Origin: Membranipora membranacea | Taxonomy: Eukaryota > Bryozoa > Gymnolaemata > Cheilostomatida > Membraniporidae | Direction: 5' to 3' | Assembly (NCBI GenBank): GCA_914767715.1 | Contig: OU612065.1 | Location: 18,600,001 to 18,664,000, forward strand | Length of the DNA: 64,000 nt | Shown here: in pieces, positions 27,901-39,645 of the stretch | Position numbering within the stretch: position 1 is the first letter of the stretch | Layout: each line of letters opens with the position of its first letter | Notes under the pieces: generated by a model | The model's input: only the letters and a program-made list of their open reading frames with translations | What the model was told of the DNA's origin: nothing | Database searches by the model: none | Program-made: the position numbers and the translations under genes

Positions 27901-30900
27901 TAGAAAGAAAAGAAAAGAAAAAAAAAGATATATTGAGTCGCAGAGTGAGGTGTTGGGGAAGAGGATCGATATACACTGATATATTCAATGGATCAATCAA
28001 TCGTATCAATGGATCTATACAATGCCACCTGAGTCCTGAATATAGCCTTTAGGGTTATAGCCTTTAGGGTTATAGCCTTTAGGGTTATAGTCTTTAGGGT
28101 TATAGCCTTTAGGGTTATAGCCTTTAGGGTTATAGCCTTTAGGGTTATAGCCTTTAGGACAATAACCTTAAGGACAACAGCACTCTTCTTCAAAATGATT
28201 ATGTCAGTCATAAAACATGTATTAAAAAAAAGAGACAATTGACAATAGACAATAGACAAGCGCTGTCATGACCTAAAAAACCAGACAAACTCTAACTTAT
28301 CGGAGGGTTCTTTGCCGATAGGACAGTCAACGGTCGACCACACAAAATCATATCTGGATTGACTCTGGCAGACAGGCCAATCGTTTGTTTGGCTGGTAAT
28401 TCCTCACTGTATTTCAATGCTGCAGGTCTTCATATTCGGTAGATTGACGACAATTTAATTGTGGGGAATCATTTTTTACACATAATTCATGGATACTGTG
28501 TACACCCACTCTATAATCTTTTCTAGATTTCTATATGCCTCCATCGTTCAGTGATATGCACACAAGAAAAATCACTAAATTTTATTTATATATGGAGGCA
28601 TTTCAATAATCATCTACTCAAATATTTAAACTTGTGAGTTCGATGGTTCCGGGCAAGGTTGCTTAATCGAGCTGAATATTTCCATACATTAGGGTACAAC
28701 TCCAGATCACTAGTTTCTTTCAATCTAGGTCTTTTTTTCAGCTTCTTGACGAACAAAAAGGAGAGACAGAGGATAAACTGTTTGACAGCTTTTATGACAC
28801 ATTCATTCGACACCAGAGATTGCAAAGCAAGATGCTGTCTCTAAGTGGTGAGTAAGCTACAGGCATGCTTGCTCATCAAATCCTCTTTTGTTTATATGGA
28901 ATTTTATGTATATTGTGCAGTGCACCATTGTACATTAGATAAGCGTGGGTGTAATCAGTACACCTAAACAGGGACTCCAAGTTCAGTATGCATCATCGGG
29001 AATTCCAGGAAATTGCATTAGGGGATAGCCTTACATGTTGAACATTATTAATTTCCCCATTATCTCAGAATTGGGAAATCCAGGAAATTGCATTATGGGA
29101 TAGCCTTAGATGTTGAATATTATTAATTTCCCCTATATCTCAGAATTGGGAAATCCAGGAAATTGCATTATGGGATAGCCTTACATGTTGAACATTATTA
29201 ATTTCCCCTATATCTCAGAATACGATATAGCGCACAAGGTTCACCGGCTCATTGTTACAATTGGTATGATAATATCAGGATAATAATCCCTTTTTATTTA
29301 CACTCCCAGCATCAATTTTATACCAGATTTTTAGTAAATCAAAGAATAGAACATCTTCTCATTGAGTCATTATACACCTAATTATGAAAACTTTCAACTC
29401 AATTTCAATAGAACTGATATTTTGAATAACCTTCCAAACAGGATCTTGAAAAAAAAAAAAAAAAGGAAAGATTTTCGGCCTTTACAGTGTATTCCAGGAA
29501 TTACTTACATTACTTGAAAACGCCATGGTATTGTCTATTTCCAGAAATGGACTGTCACGCTACAGTGATGCAGCTTATGTTGGCCGGATTAGACGCAGTT
29601 CATGGTTCTTTAATGTGGCTGTTCTTGTTCATTGGCCTTCACACTGAGGTACAAGACAGACTGTTCAAGGAAATATCATCACAAATCGGTAAGATACCTT
29701 CTTAATCTACTATTAAAGTGCATAGCTCTTAACTTTTCTAACTATGGTATGAGTCTGGTATGAGTCTTCAGTTACAAAGTGTTCAAGGTTGCTCCAAGTC
29801 TGAAGCTTAGAATTACTATGCATTATGATTTCCACTAGCAAGCGACCTTGCGTGTCAAGGAAATCAGTGATATATTCCGAGACATCATCGATTTTTGCTG
29901 AAAATTACACCATTTAAGTGAGATAATCCAAAATATATGCACAGAATAGGAACGTGACACTATCTGGTGTGCAATTTTCTGAGAATACAGGCGTGTTTTA
30001 CAAAAACGTGACTTTCCAAAGTTTTATGCCACAGACCATGCCGTAACTGTAACGAAAATAACTAAACTACTTCATGGTAATAATATTTATTTGCTTCAAC
30101 AACTGAGTATCATAAATATCAACAATTAATTTCATAATTTGAATCTAAAAGAATGTGCAACTAAAAGTGTCAGCAAAATTTGGCATTTCAAATTCAGCCT
30201 ACGCATTATTTTTTTAAGTTGATGGCTGGGTGGTGTCATGTCCATATCACTTCTTGTCCATATCCCTGGAGAACATAGCAAAATCTATTTTTCTAAATTG
30301 ATAACATTTTGAACTCCATAGTCCTTCATGTAACTAGTTGAAATCCAGTATACATGTACATCATAGACCCTAAAATCGCATTTCGCCTATTCTGCTGTAT
30401 GTCAAACCTGGTTCTTGCAAAACATAAAGATGTTAGTTTGATCTAGATGAGCACAAACTTCCCCATCAACTTACAATCTCATTGAACCTTTACTGAATAT
30501 TAACAAAATTAACTTACTAAAACATGGAAGTACTAAAAAACTTTAAGATTCTCTTATTGAGCCAAATTTTTGTGTACAGACTTTTTGTAAAATTAAAAAT
30601 ATTAAGTCCACCTTCAGCCGCTAAGACTCAAGGCCTGGATAAAGGCATATAAATTTTGCAACTTGTATTAGTATACTTGCTCTGTTATCAATTATTTCAA
30701 CTCGGTTAAAAGTCACAGCTACTAAACTTGACCAATCATTAATACACTATAAGACACCTTCAATGTTTGTCGGTGTTTTCGGAGTTATGCAAAAATTCTT
30801 TGTAACCATATATTGACCTAACCTATATTTCAGGTCATGATAGCAAACCGACAGCGAAGCACATGGGTACCACACCTTATTGTATGGCAGTCATCTATGA

Positions 30901-31691
30901 GACGATAAGAGTCAGCAATGTCGCCTTCACCTCGCTTCCGTACACTAACCAGCAGAAAGTCACCATCGGAGGGCAGACAATTCCAGCTAATACCTCAATC
31001 AGTGTCAACTTGGTGTCTGTGAATAAAGATCCGGAAATATTCCCCGAACCGGAGAAGTTCGTCCCAGATAGGTTTTTGGATAAAGAAGGAAAACTGAGAA
31101 GTATAAAGCAGTTCTGCCCATTTTCGATAGGTAAGTACTATACTGGTATATCATCGTACTCTGATAAAAAAGAAAGTGAAACCTTTCAATTTTGACCATG
31201 CTATTAATGTCACAATTTTAATACATATCATGATAATATGTCAGATTGTTAATCCCAAGAAATCCGTAAGAGACATCTTAGGCAGCTCAAAGGTTTTGAG
31301 GCCAGACAAGGTGCAGCTTGCAAAATAAATCAGACTGCAAAAATACAGTGTTCAACATAATGATAGGGGTGGCAGCCTGAGTGACACCAGGCGCTTGCAT
31401 GATCAGTCTGGATTTGTCTAGTCGCTTGTATAACCAGTCTGTAAATCCTTAATTACATGTCTAAGAATTTAAAAAAAAGAGTATACACACTTTTTTCTTA
31501 CAGGAAGAAGAGGGTGCCTCGGGGAATCTTTCTCTAAATCTGGAATATTTAAAGTGATGGTCAGCGTATTGCAGAGGTATAGACTTGAGAAAATACAGGG
31601 AGAGGAATATCGCACAGATAGCATCAAAGCTTTCCTCAGCTCACCTCATCCTTATAATCTTCGTTTTGTTCCGCATACACACATACCCTAG
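24902..31691 (+). CDS. Cytochrome P450, CYP2-like, complete, nine exons, 492 aa
   Basis: Microsomal haem-thiolate mono-oxygenase; substrate unknown. Exons: 24902-25136, 25255-25362, 25655-25767, 25992-26117, 27568-27729, 28742-28847, 29545-29688, 30834-31130, 31504-31691, all in consistent phase (1479 nt including stop). Residues 1-22 form an N-terminal membrane anchor, followed by the LPPGPVPIPLYGN hinge. The K-helix ExxR is ETIR, the PERF-region motif is FVPDRF, and the haem loop FSIGRRGCLGE (split by the last intron) matches FxxGxRxCxG with the Cys ligand. Odd points: the I-helix reads AGLDAVHGS where most P450s have AGxDTT, so the oxygen-activating Thr is missing, and the C-helix motif is YRLLRKIS where WxxxR is usual. 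Length is typical for the CYP2 clan, but the exact family needs a tree. Intron 26118-27567 carries an RTE fragment. Confidence 0.9.
26494..26535. repeat. (TA)n microsatellite
   Basis: About 40 bp of nearly pure TA dinucleotides in the P450 intron upstream of the retrotransposon insertion. Confidence 0.85.
26838..27495 (+). mobile_element. Internally deleted RTE-type non-LTR retrotransposon with 18-bp target-site duplication
   Basis: An insertion in the P450 intron 26118-27567. The 18-bp sequence ATTGCCGAAATCACTAAT occurs at 26838-26855 and again at 27478-27495, as expected for a target-site duplication. Inside are a GC-richer leader with a run of 15 C (26962-26976), an intact 113-codon frame at 27117-27458, and a short GGTGAGAAAAA tail repeat before the 3' copy. 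The frame begins like the LINE apurinic endonuclease domain (TINIGTLTGKSREVAAVMLA) and jumps after about 30 residues to the C-terminal end of the reverse-transcriptase protein (RLQWYGHVRRRDREEDIRMV, then GKRKRGRPKKTW). Most of the endonuclease and all the catalytic RT core are absent, so it cannot move on its own. Confidence 0.8.
27117..27458 (+). pseudogene. Deleted LINE ORF: endonuclease start fused to RT C-terminal tail
   Basis: A 113-codon open frame inside the retrotransposon copy. Residues 1-30 resemble the start of an RTE endonuclease and residues 31-113 the C-terminal tail of the same polyprotein, with the typical WYGHV, GRPKKTW and DRIRW landmarks. The deletion removes the catalytic parts but keeps the frame. 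It is a remnant of a mobile element, not a host gene. Confidence 0.75.
28041..28159. repeat. 15-bp minisatellite, eight copies
   Basis: The unit TATAGCCTTTAGGGT is repeated eight times head to tail. The fourth copy has one substitution and the last is slightly altered. The array lies in the P450 intron 27730-28741. Each unit contains TTTAGGG. Confidence 0.9.
28998..29222. repeat. 75-bp tandem repeat, three copies
   Basis: Three head-to-tail copies start at about 28998, 29073 and 29148. The unit begins GGGAAATCCAGGAAATTGCA and ends TATCTCAGAATT. Copies differ at a few positions. The array is in the P450 intron 28848-29544. A related single piece (GGGAATTCCAGAAAGATGCA) occurs at about 32620, in the intergenic 3' region. 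Confidence 0.85.
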
Positions 31692-32841
31692 ATGAATTGG
31701 CAAGAGTTTAACTACCTGAGGTGACTTACTGGTAGCCGGCACTGACTAAGGTCGCTGTTCACATCCAATGCTAGTCCTTCAGATTCTGGATGGCCAAATC
31801 TAGCAACTCAAACCACTAAATGCGAGTATCAACTGTATCGCAGTTCAGTCATAAGGGCATCAATCTATGACCCAGTGCTGAGCCAATATCTGCATCCATG
31901 ATCTCATGTTGAGTATGGATATAGAGGAATGGATTAATTTCGAAGCAAATCACGTGTTCTATATAACTTGATTTCCTTGGCATTGGCAGAGCAAAATAAT
32001 AGTAGCCTACCACACTAAGCCTTCACAAACAGAATATTTTACCCATTTTCCCATTTTCACAATGATGTAACAAAAATAAAAGTTGGCACATTATGTCAAT
32101 GGTGTTTGATTCACCAACTATTTTTCCGTTTTCATTCAAAGAGGCACTTAGCTGCAGTGTAAATATACATGTCTACCTCACAAAAGCCTGCCGAAAACAA
32201 CAATTACTATCAACCAAAAGTATTGGTTTTTGAAGCTAGTTCATTTTTGGCATAGTTTCGTTAATATGTCACTCATCAAAAATGCATGCCGTCAAGACTT
32301 TACAATAATATGACATTGCCTCTATCGATATTTTGTTTTCATGTCTGTTAACGATACTCCTTACTGTACCAAGTACACATACTATGTAGATATTATTTTT
32401 TTATTTAGTTTCCTATAGCATTATAATAAAGATGTACTTCATAAGTACAAATGTAAGCCATCAATAAAACGATCGTCAGTGTGTGAAGCCGCTCAGCAGG
32501 TGCCTTATCCATGTCTTGCAATGAACATTCAGGTGACAGTTGACAATGGGGCATGTTTACATGGAATTCCCAGCTAGGTCAAGCTCTACTCTACTATGTT
32601 ATAATTGAACTGACCTCCCTGGGAATTCCAGAAAGATGCATTATGGGACACTCTTTTTCATAAATGTTTATCAAAGCCGAGCAAACACCTGCAGCTTCAA
32701 TGAGTAAGCTCACAAGCAAATCACATGACTTGTTGACCTTTGACATTGTGTGACACCAGTAATAAGGCAGCGGTCGTGGTAAGGCTTTAGTGAGCATACT
32801 ATGCGCTTTCTTACATCTGAATGACACATCGGCCTGCTAGA
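31692..32841. other. Convergent 3' region between P450 and IGBP1
   Basis: Both flanking genes end here. Candidate P450 poly(A) signals AATAAA are at 32075-32080 and 32425-32430. On the minus strand an AATAAA (TTTATT as written) at 32400-32405 could serve IGBP1. A fragment similar to the 75-bp P450 intron repeat lies near 32620. No additional exon was found. Confidence 0.5.
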
Positions 32842-35800
32842 TCATCCCATGTTCTTCCTGTTGCCCCAACCTTTACGATGATCTAAAATCATAAGTATTC
32901 AAGGTGACTGTAAAATTAAATCACGTAATTAGGGATTCGGACATAATGGAACAGTGGAGTTAACTCCTTGATGTAACTTATATTTTTGTACCCAGAGGCT
33001 TTCCTGCATTCCAAATCGCTCCCCATCGACTGGTGAGCAGCCTATCAGAAGAGGGAGAGTAACTCCCGATGCATGCATATTTGATCCACAGGTCTTCTCA
33101 TCGGTGAACGATGGTTCTCATTGGTGAACGATGGTTGATAATGCAATGATGATGTAAAATCAATCACTGTGAAACAAAATAAACACAGGGAACACTACGC
33201 AGTAAACATGCTTGTAACTAAAAAAACATCCCAAAACCTGTTGATATAAAGAATGCAAGGTTCTTCAGCCATCCTGAGAACTCCCTAGCATACCTTGAGG
33301 TAAATAGTTTCAATCACCATCATAAATGTTTCCGGTGAATGAAGAAAATTATTTAACTGTACTGAGACATCATCAAGTACATATTTTATCTTTATGCTCA
33401 AGATACACATCAAGAGACAAGAGTAGACGACTAACCATCCTTCCAGTCATCCCATTCTCTGGTTTTCTGCAGAGTTTCCTCGTCGTCTTGCTCTACTTTA
33501 AACTCTTTTACTATTGCTTCAGCTTCCGCTGCCGCGGCCTCATTCTCCATACCTGGCATTCTGTCAAAAATCATTTAGATTTGAATTTATTTTTCATTCA
33601 ATGTGTTCGGATATTAAAACACAATAAAATCAGCGAATTGACCCATGTGCGCAGTAACAGAGCTAATCAAAATGTGGGGCCGCATGTATTTAACGGGTTG
33701 ATTGGTTTTAATGAATACACAACTGGTTATCCACATAGCCAGCACAGACACAAACACACAAACAACAGGACCGTATGTTAGTGCGCTCTAGTCTAGCTGG
33801 TCGACTGAATCAACGATTCAAAACTCAGATTGAACTTTATTCTGAAAGCTTCCAGACACGCAAACGCTAACACAATGACTGGATCTAGCCTACTATGTTC
33901 ACACTAAAATATCAACATTTTGTACAAGTTTTATCTGACTCTAAGCAGTCACATTACATTAGACTTAGACAAATAAAATGCAATGTCTCATCAACTGATA
34001 AATCTTGTTCTATCAGAAGTATGAAACTTACCCTCCTGCCCCTGGTGGAGGCATCACCCCGGCTGCGACCTGAGCGTCATAGAACTCCTCCACCGTGTAA
34101 GTCGGCACACTGGGATACCCCAAACCAAACACTTGCTTCTGGAGATCTGATTTAGTCAAGATGAACGGTCTACTGGGCTAGATTGAGGAAAAGAGGTAAA
34201 ATAATAATACCACAACTAAATGGGGCGCTGAGCCAATGAGAAATATGAGAGCAACTCGACATCAAGTGAGAGAGCGTGTATCACTACTGCTGGAATATGT
34301 ATGAAAAAAATTTGATGGTATTGATAGCAGAGTTATAGTTATAATAGTTAAAATAACTCTATGTTAGTGATGCACCGGCTCAATGTTCATACATATATCT
34401 CAGGAGATACTGAGGTCCTAAAATAACAAGAAACAATGTGAAGACTAAAACTTTGCTACACCTGTGTTCACATTCATCAGTATGCATACTGTCTACAAAG
34501 GTAATATTTGCCTAGCTAGAATATCGAAAGACTGATAAACACTTTGTTTACCTTTCCTTTGGGTTTCGGTGGAGCGATTGGAATACCTTGTGATCTCATT
34601 TTAGACATATGCTCCAAGATAGCCAGCTCATCTGCATAAGAAAGACATACTGCATTATAAACGCGGTAACATTATAGCAAAAGGATGTTCAATCAAGAGT
34701 TGTCTGCTTCTTTGTATATTAGCTGAGAAGAGCACAACTCCTCAAGTCCACCCTCACAATGCTGAGATGGATAACAACAACAAATATCAACAGTACATAA
34801 AAAAATTGATAGGTAACATTGAACAAATAATTTTGAATGTTAAATATTTTAAAATTGGGTAATATGTTGTGTAACCATAATGGCATAATGATTCCATTTC
34901 AATGTGTGTAACCAATAAGTCTGAGTTTTATCAATGGCTATCAACAAACCTTCGATAAATTCAAGTTCCTCAACGGCTGTAATCACCCACTGATTTATAA
35001 GAGCTGTATAATACTCCCTCTATAATCAAAATACAATAGATTATGTATAAGGTGTTGTTACGTGTAATACTTTGACTAAAATACTAATACCATACACAAT
35101 GTATATTGGTGTTCAGAAAGAAGGGGGAATATATATAGCATTTATGCATCAGTCTATATATCCCCTCCAAAGTTAGAACTCCGTAAACAGTTGATGTCGT
35201 AATTTCCGCTGCATTTCGCTATCAGACCGAGTTCGACAGTGTAAGAATCTACCATTCACTACATTTTGGGACATCATCTGGTATTCTGCAATCTTGGACA
35301 ACATCAACTCATCAGCCGGGTTCGCAGCTTTTTTCAGATTCAAATAATAAAGAAGTATTTTTTGGAAACAAGTAACATCAAACCTTGGTATCATCATCCA
35401 CATGATCCAGATTAAGTTTTGTGAATAAGTCTTTTAATTTGGTCTCCAAAGATTTCTTTGCTTTAAATCTCATGACTTTCTCTGTTTTTCGAGTGACTGC
35501 ATCTTTTTCATATGGTTTTCTAAAACAGACAAAGTATGTTTGAGGAACATATAAATAAATCAACAGATCGTCAAGATCTGAATATGAATCTCCAAATTTG
35601 CACTTTATAAATCACCCTGTCATTTACATACTTATTCACTTAATCAATGATTGGGGGGTGGTCAGCTGTAAAGTCAAGAAACTAGATTGAAAATATGATG
35701 GTTGCCTATTCTCACGCCATGCCAAAAAGGCCTTTGGCGTGTCAGTAGAGGGGGCAACTCCAATACTGGCAAAATGGATCAAACTTGATCACTTTTCTCA

Positions 35801-37351
35801 CGCCATCAGCTATGGCCAGCTATGCTTGAAATGAACAGAAATAGTATAAAAGTCTAGCAATGATCAATCAACTGTAAGACTCACTTTTTATTTTTAACTT
35901 CACCATTTTCATCAAGCTCTTCATCATCGATTACAGGAGTTTCTACACCATATAACCTACACAGCTTGAGGTAATCTTTGTAATATGTCTATAAACAGAA
36001 CTATGCGTCAGAAGCAGAAAACAAAAAATCAATAATTTTTCCCAATAGAGTTACTGGATCTTTAGTCATGAGTTTTCAAGACATTGGAAAAAATTTCACT
36101 TGTAGTGTCACCATGACCCGGAACGAAGGAAGGAATTTTTTCCCAACTGAATCTGGATATTTAGACATGATATTTATATATTGGCTCACTTGAGATTTTT
36201 CTATAACTTCTTTTCTGTAGGAGCCCACATCACCTTTACTATCTGATGTCAGAGTCTGTTTGGATGTAAAATATCCTAATAGTGCTGGTAACAAAATGTA
36301 TCTATATAAGAAAGATAAATCTCAAAATTATGACGAACAGCTTGAAATTCATTTTGAAAATGGGAATTATGAGGTCTTTTTCTACAAGGTCTATAAAACT
36401 CCGTAAATGACATGATGATTAACCTTGTACATTCACGCCGCAGAGGTAAATGGATTAAGGATCTACTACTAAAAACATCCAAGATTTATACTAAAACTTA
36501 ATATTATATCACCAACTCATGGATCAAGATCCGGTAACTCGCATGGGAAAATGTTTGGTTTTTTTATTGCCGCCACTGGTACCATATATATAGTTTGAAT
36601 AAATAGATTACCTGAGATGATCAGCTGGAATTTCATTCAGATCTTCATTTGCACTGAACAGACTATGATGGTTGACTCCATGTACCAAGCCTTCCGTTTT
36701 ATTGATGAGTTGCTTAACCTGTTCCTGAAAATGAGGAGACAAAGTGACGAGTGTAACCAATGTTGTGTTTATTATTAAATACTCCATTGCCAATATTCTG
36801 TCTGCATGTTTGTCCACATCATGTGGGAACTGATTATTTTCTTACACTCTCTTATCAATCAATGAACTCCCTCTCATAGTCATTGCTCATATCACCAATC
36901 AAGGACTGGAGTAAAAGGACCCTTACTACTTGCTCCTGTCATCCATGTCAACACAGCCTGCAGAAGGAACTGTCCGGACTCACACAGAAAAGTAAAGTAA
37001 GTAACCAAAGAGGAGCTGATTAAGAATAATTTATTCAACTCCTTGTTCACTATACATACATGACAATAAACATCATGTTTTTATGATTATCATTGAATCA
37101 TGAATGAAACTTGAAATAAGATCATCCTATCTTTATATATGCATTTTTTTTATTATTTATTTTACTAACTAGGCCTACCTACTCTCCTAGTAGTAACTTG
37201 TTCCATTCTCCCTGCTTGTTCTTACCTGGTAAACCAGTGAATTTGATGGATTCGTAGAATCTTCAAGAAATTGATAACCATTATAGATTGATGAGTACTC
37301 TTTCAATAGACACTCAACATCATCAAAGTCTGTGCTATTTACTTTGGCCAT
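32842..37351 (-). CDS. IGBP1: IGBP1/alpha4/TAP42 homologue, complete, ten exons, 350 aa
   Basis: Regulatory partner of PP2A-type phosphatase catalytic subunits in the TOR pathway. Exons, 5' to 3' on the minus strand: 37226-37351, 36612-36724, 36190-36301, 35885-35988, 35384-35519, 34950-35019, 34552-34631, 34032-34177, 33436-33560, 32842-32882; phases agree throughout (1053 nt including stop). Family landmarks: YILLPALLGYFT, TYYKDYLKLCRLYGV, RFKAKKSLETKLKDL, REYYTALINQWV, then the C-terminal block FILTKSDLQKQVFGLGYPS, TREWDDWKD and GNRKNMG at the very end. The length is close to human IGBP1 (339 aa). The last exon is only 41 nt; without it the protein would end at WDDWKDG. Start chosen because ATG at 37351 opens the first family-like helix. 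Confidence 0.93.
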
Positions 37352-39645
37352 TATTCCTCAGCTAATGATATATGAGTTAGAGTGTTGCCAAATTTCTTTT
37401 CTTCCTTCAAGTACTGGAAAAGTTTCACAGAGTTTGAACTCAAGAGTTATATATAAAACAACTACATTCTGATGTCCATGTTCCTGGTGCCCCAAAAAGG
37501 TACGCTGTCACAAACAAATCATGAGAACACAATTCTCTGATTTTTGTTTGTTTTGGTCACGTGCCTATGTTATGGTGATGTACATCCGGGTCCTTACATG
37601 CCAATCAACGTACAGATGAGTGAGTTTCTGGTGATCTTCATAGTACTGATATTTTGTGTGTAGGACTCACAGTCACGGATAGAATATCATCATAACAAAC
37701 TCTCATAAATTTATCACCATTGTTAGCTGAACTAACTTCAGTATAATCCTTGGATATAAGGCTGGGACATCTTCGGGTAGGTAAAGAATTAAGAGGTAGC
37801 AGTGAAATAGTCTTGATTGAATGGCCAAGTCAGTGGAGTGGCCGCGCGCGTATTATTATTAATTGAGAAATAATTAAAACTCAAACTGGAACCAAGGACT
37901 TGCTGGAACTTACTTACTTACTTAATCTTTTACTTGCTATAAGTTTTTTTACTAATATACTCATTTATAACCAGTATTTTATGGTAGTATAAATGGCTAC
38001 ATCAGGTAGGTACTACTATATTAGTGATAGGGAGTAAACAGGTGTGGCATGGTGATGATCGATTCATTGACATTATTTATTTTTGAAATACTACATCCTT
38101 AGATTGGATAGATGGATCTAATGGATGAATAAATGTTAATGTGCCTATTCTTAGTTGGTTGTCAGTAGTTGGCATTGGCATATCATCCGTGTACATTAAA
38201 TTTCTGGCTGTGTTAGTAGATATTTGGATTGTTGTCTCATTTTCAAACCAATGTGACTGTGAGTGCCAACCACCTTGCTGCATCAGCTGATATCACCCAA
38301 TTCATAGATTTGAAATGTTACCTTCCACACCTTGGTCCAAATATATGCAGGGCCTGATCTATGAGACATTCTGAGGTATCCTCAAAGTAGTGTCAGCACT
38401 CAGCAGTGTTTGCGGACAATTGTTAGAAAACTTGAACGACCTTGGTGATGCTCTCTCTCTACAAACCTGGTGGATGATTCGGTTATGATTCTTCTACTCT
38501 ACTGTTGTTTTAATTGCTCTTAACGAGTAGATCATGTTAGAGCTACATCTTTATTGTTGCGGATGCCTAGGCTGAGTATTTCGTATTTGGTATATTCTCT
38601 TGTCTTAATATTGAATCTTATGGATTAAACTATTTCATTGAGATAGGGGATGGTAATATCACCATGTGAGCAAAGAGTGATCGGTTGATATCTGTGTTTG
38701 CTCTAGCGGTGCTCTTAGATACAGTCACATGGTACCCAACGTGATGTTGGCATCAGGCTTATTGTCAGCTAAAAAGTGATTGAAACTGCTGTTTGATGTG
38801 TTCTGTTTGTGTCTTTATAATGTTCATGGTAGGCCTAGATATAGGAACACGATAAGTTATATCAGTAAGTAATGTCTCAGTTTCAGCCCTATAGCTCCCT
38901 GAACACTAACATAAATGTCCACTCAATTCAGTCAAACTGTAACAGTTCAATGCGTATCTTATATACGTCTCTTGCTAGAATATGTAGAATAGAAGTAGAA
39001 TATGGTAGGGCTTGACCAGAAACCCTCGGTATAACTTTGTGTGCATGCCAAAGATAAAACCTGACCAGCATAAGCCTGTCTAGACAAGCTTATCTGGGTG
39101 GAGACGGAAACCTTGTGAAGGAAAAAATAAATTTCTCAGCACTACTCGGAAAGCATTTCACTATTGAAATGATACAGACTCTTAATCTGGAGTTATGCAG
39201 GTCAATTTGAGGTAGTGTTTGAGACAAAAGAGATTCATTGTGATCGCAGGTTATACACCGGAGAAGCAACTTCCAGTGCAACGACAGTTGAATATATTCT
39301 ATGTGAAGAATTATACTGCTTGGTCATTGTACTGGACGGTTCGTTAAACTGCAGTAGATAAAACACATTAACCTTTATTTTTATTTCATTTTTGATTTAA
39401 GTTTAATGATGGATGTCTCCTCTTGTTTTAGATCTCGCAGCAAAGCTCTTCAGGATACATAAAGTGGTAATGTGGCTTCAATGTTAGAGGGCCTGTAAGG
39501 TGGGGCTACATATTAGCGCCATACAGCCCCTGTCTCGTATCTACACAAACACTCGGTGGCGAAGAATATGACATGCGCTAGATAATAAAGAAACCTGTTA
39601 CTTGGACGAACAGTTGTGTGAACTTGACACCAGGACTTTGTCACG
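37352..39645. promoter_or_regulatory. Head-to-head intergenic region of IGBP1 and ZFAND4
   Basis: 2.3 kb separate the start codons of two divergent, broadly expressed genes, so both promoters and 5' leaders must lie here. I see no TATA box placed convincingly for either. There is no supportable coding exon; the open frames present (for example 38077-38283 on the minus strand) show no family similarity. Confidence 0.45.

Noticed and set aside
28041-28159. CRISPR-like array
   Set aside because: Copies are directly adjacent without spacers, inside an animal intron; it is a minisatellite.
38077-38283. Minus-strand open frame between IGBP1 and ZFAND4
   Set aside because: No similarity, no splice support, and located in the divergent promoter region.
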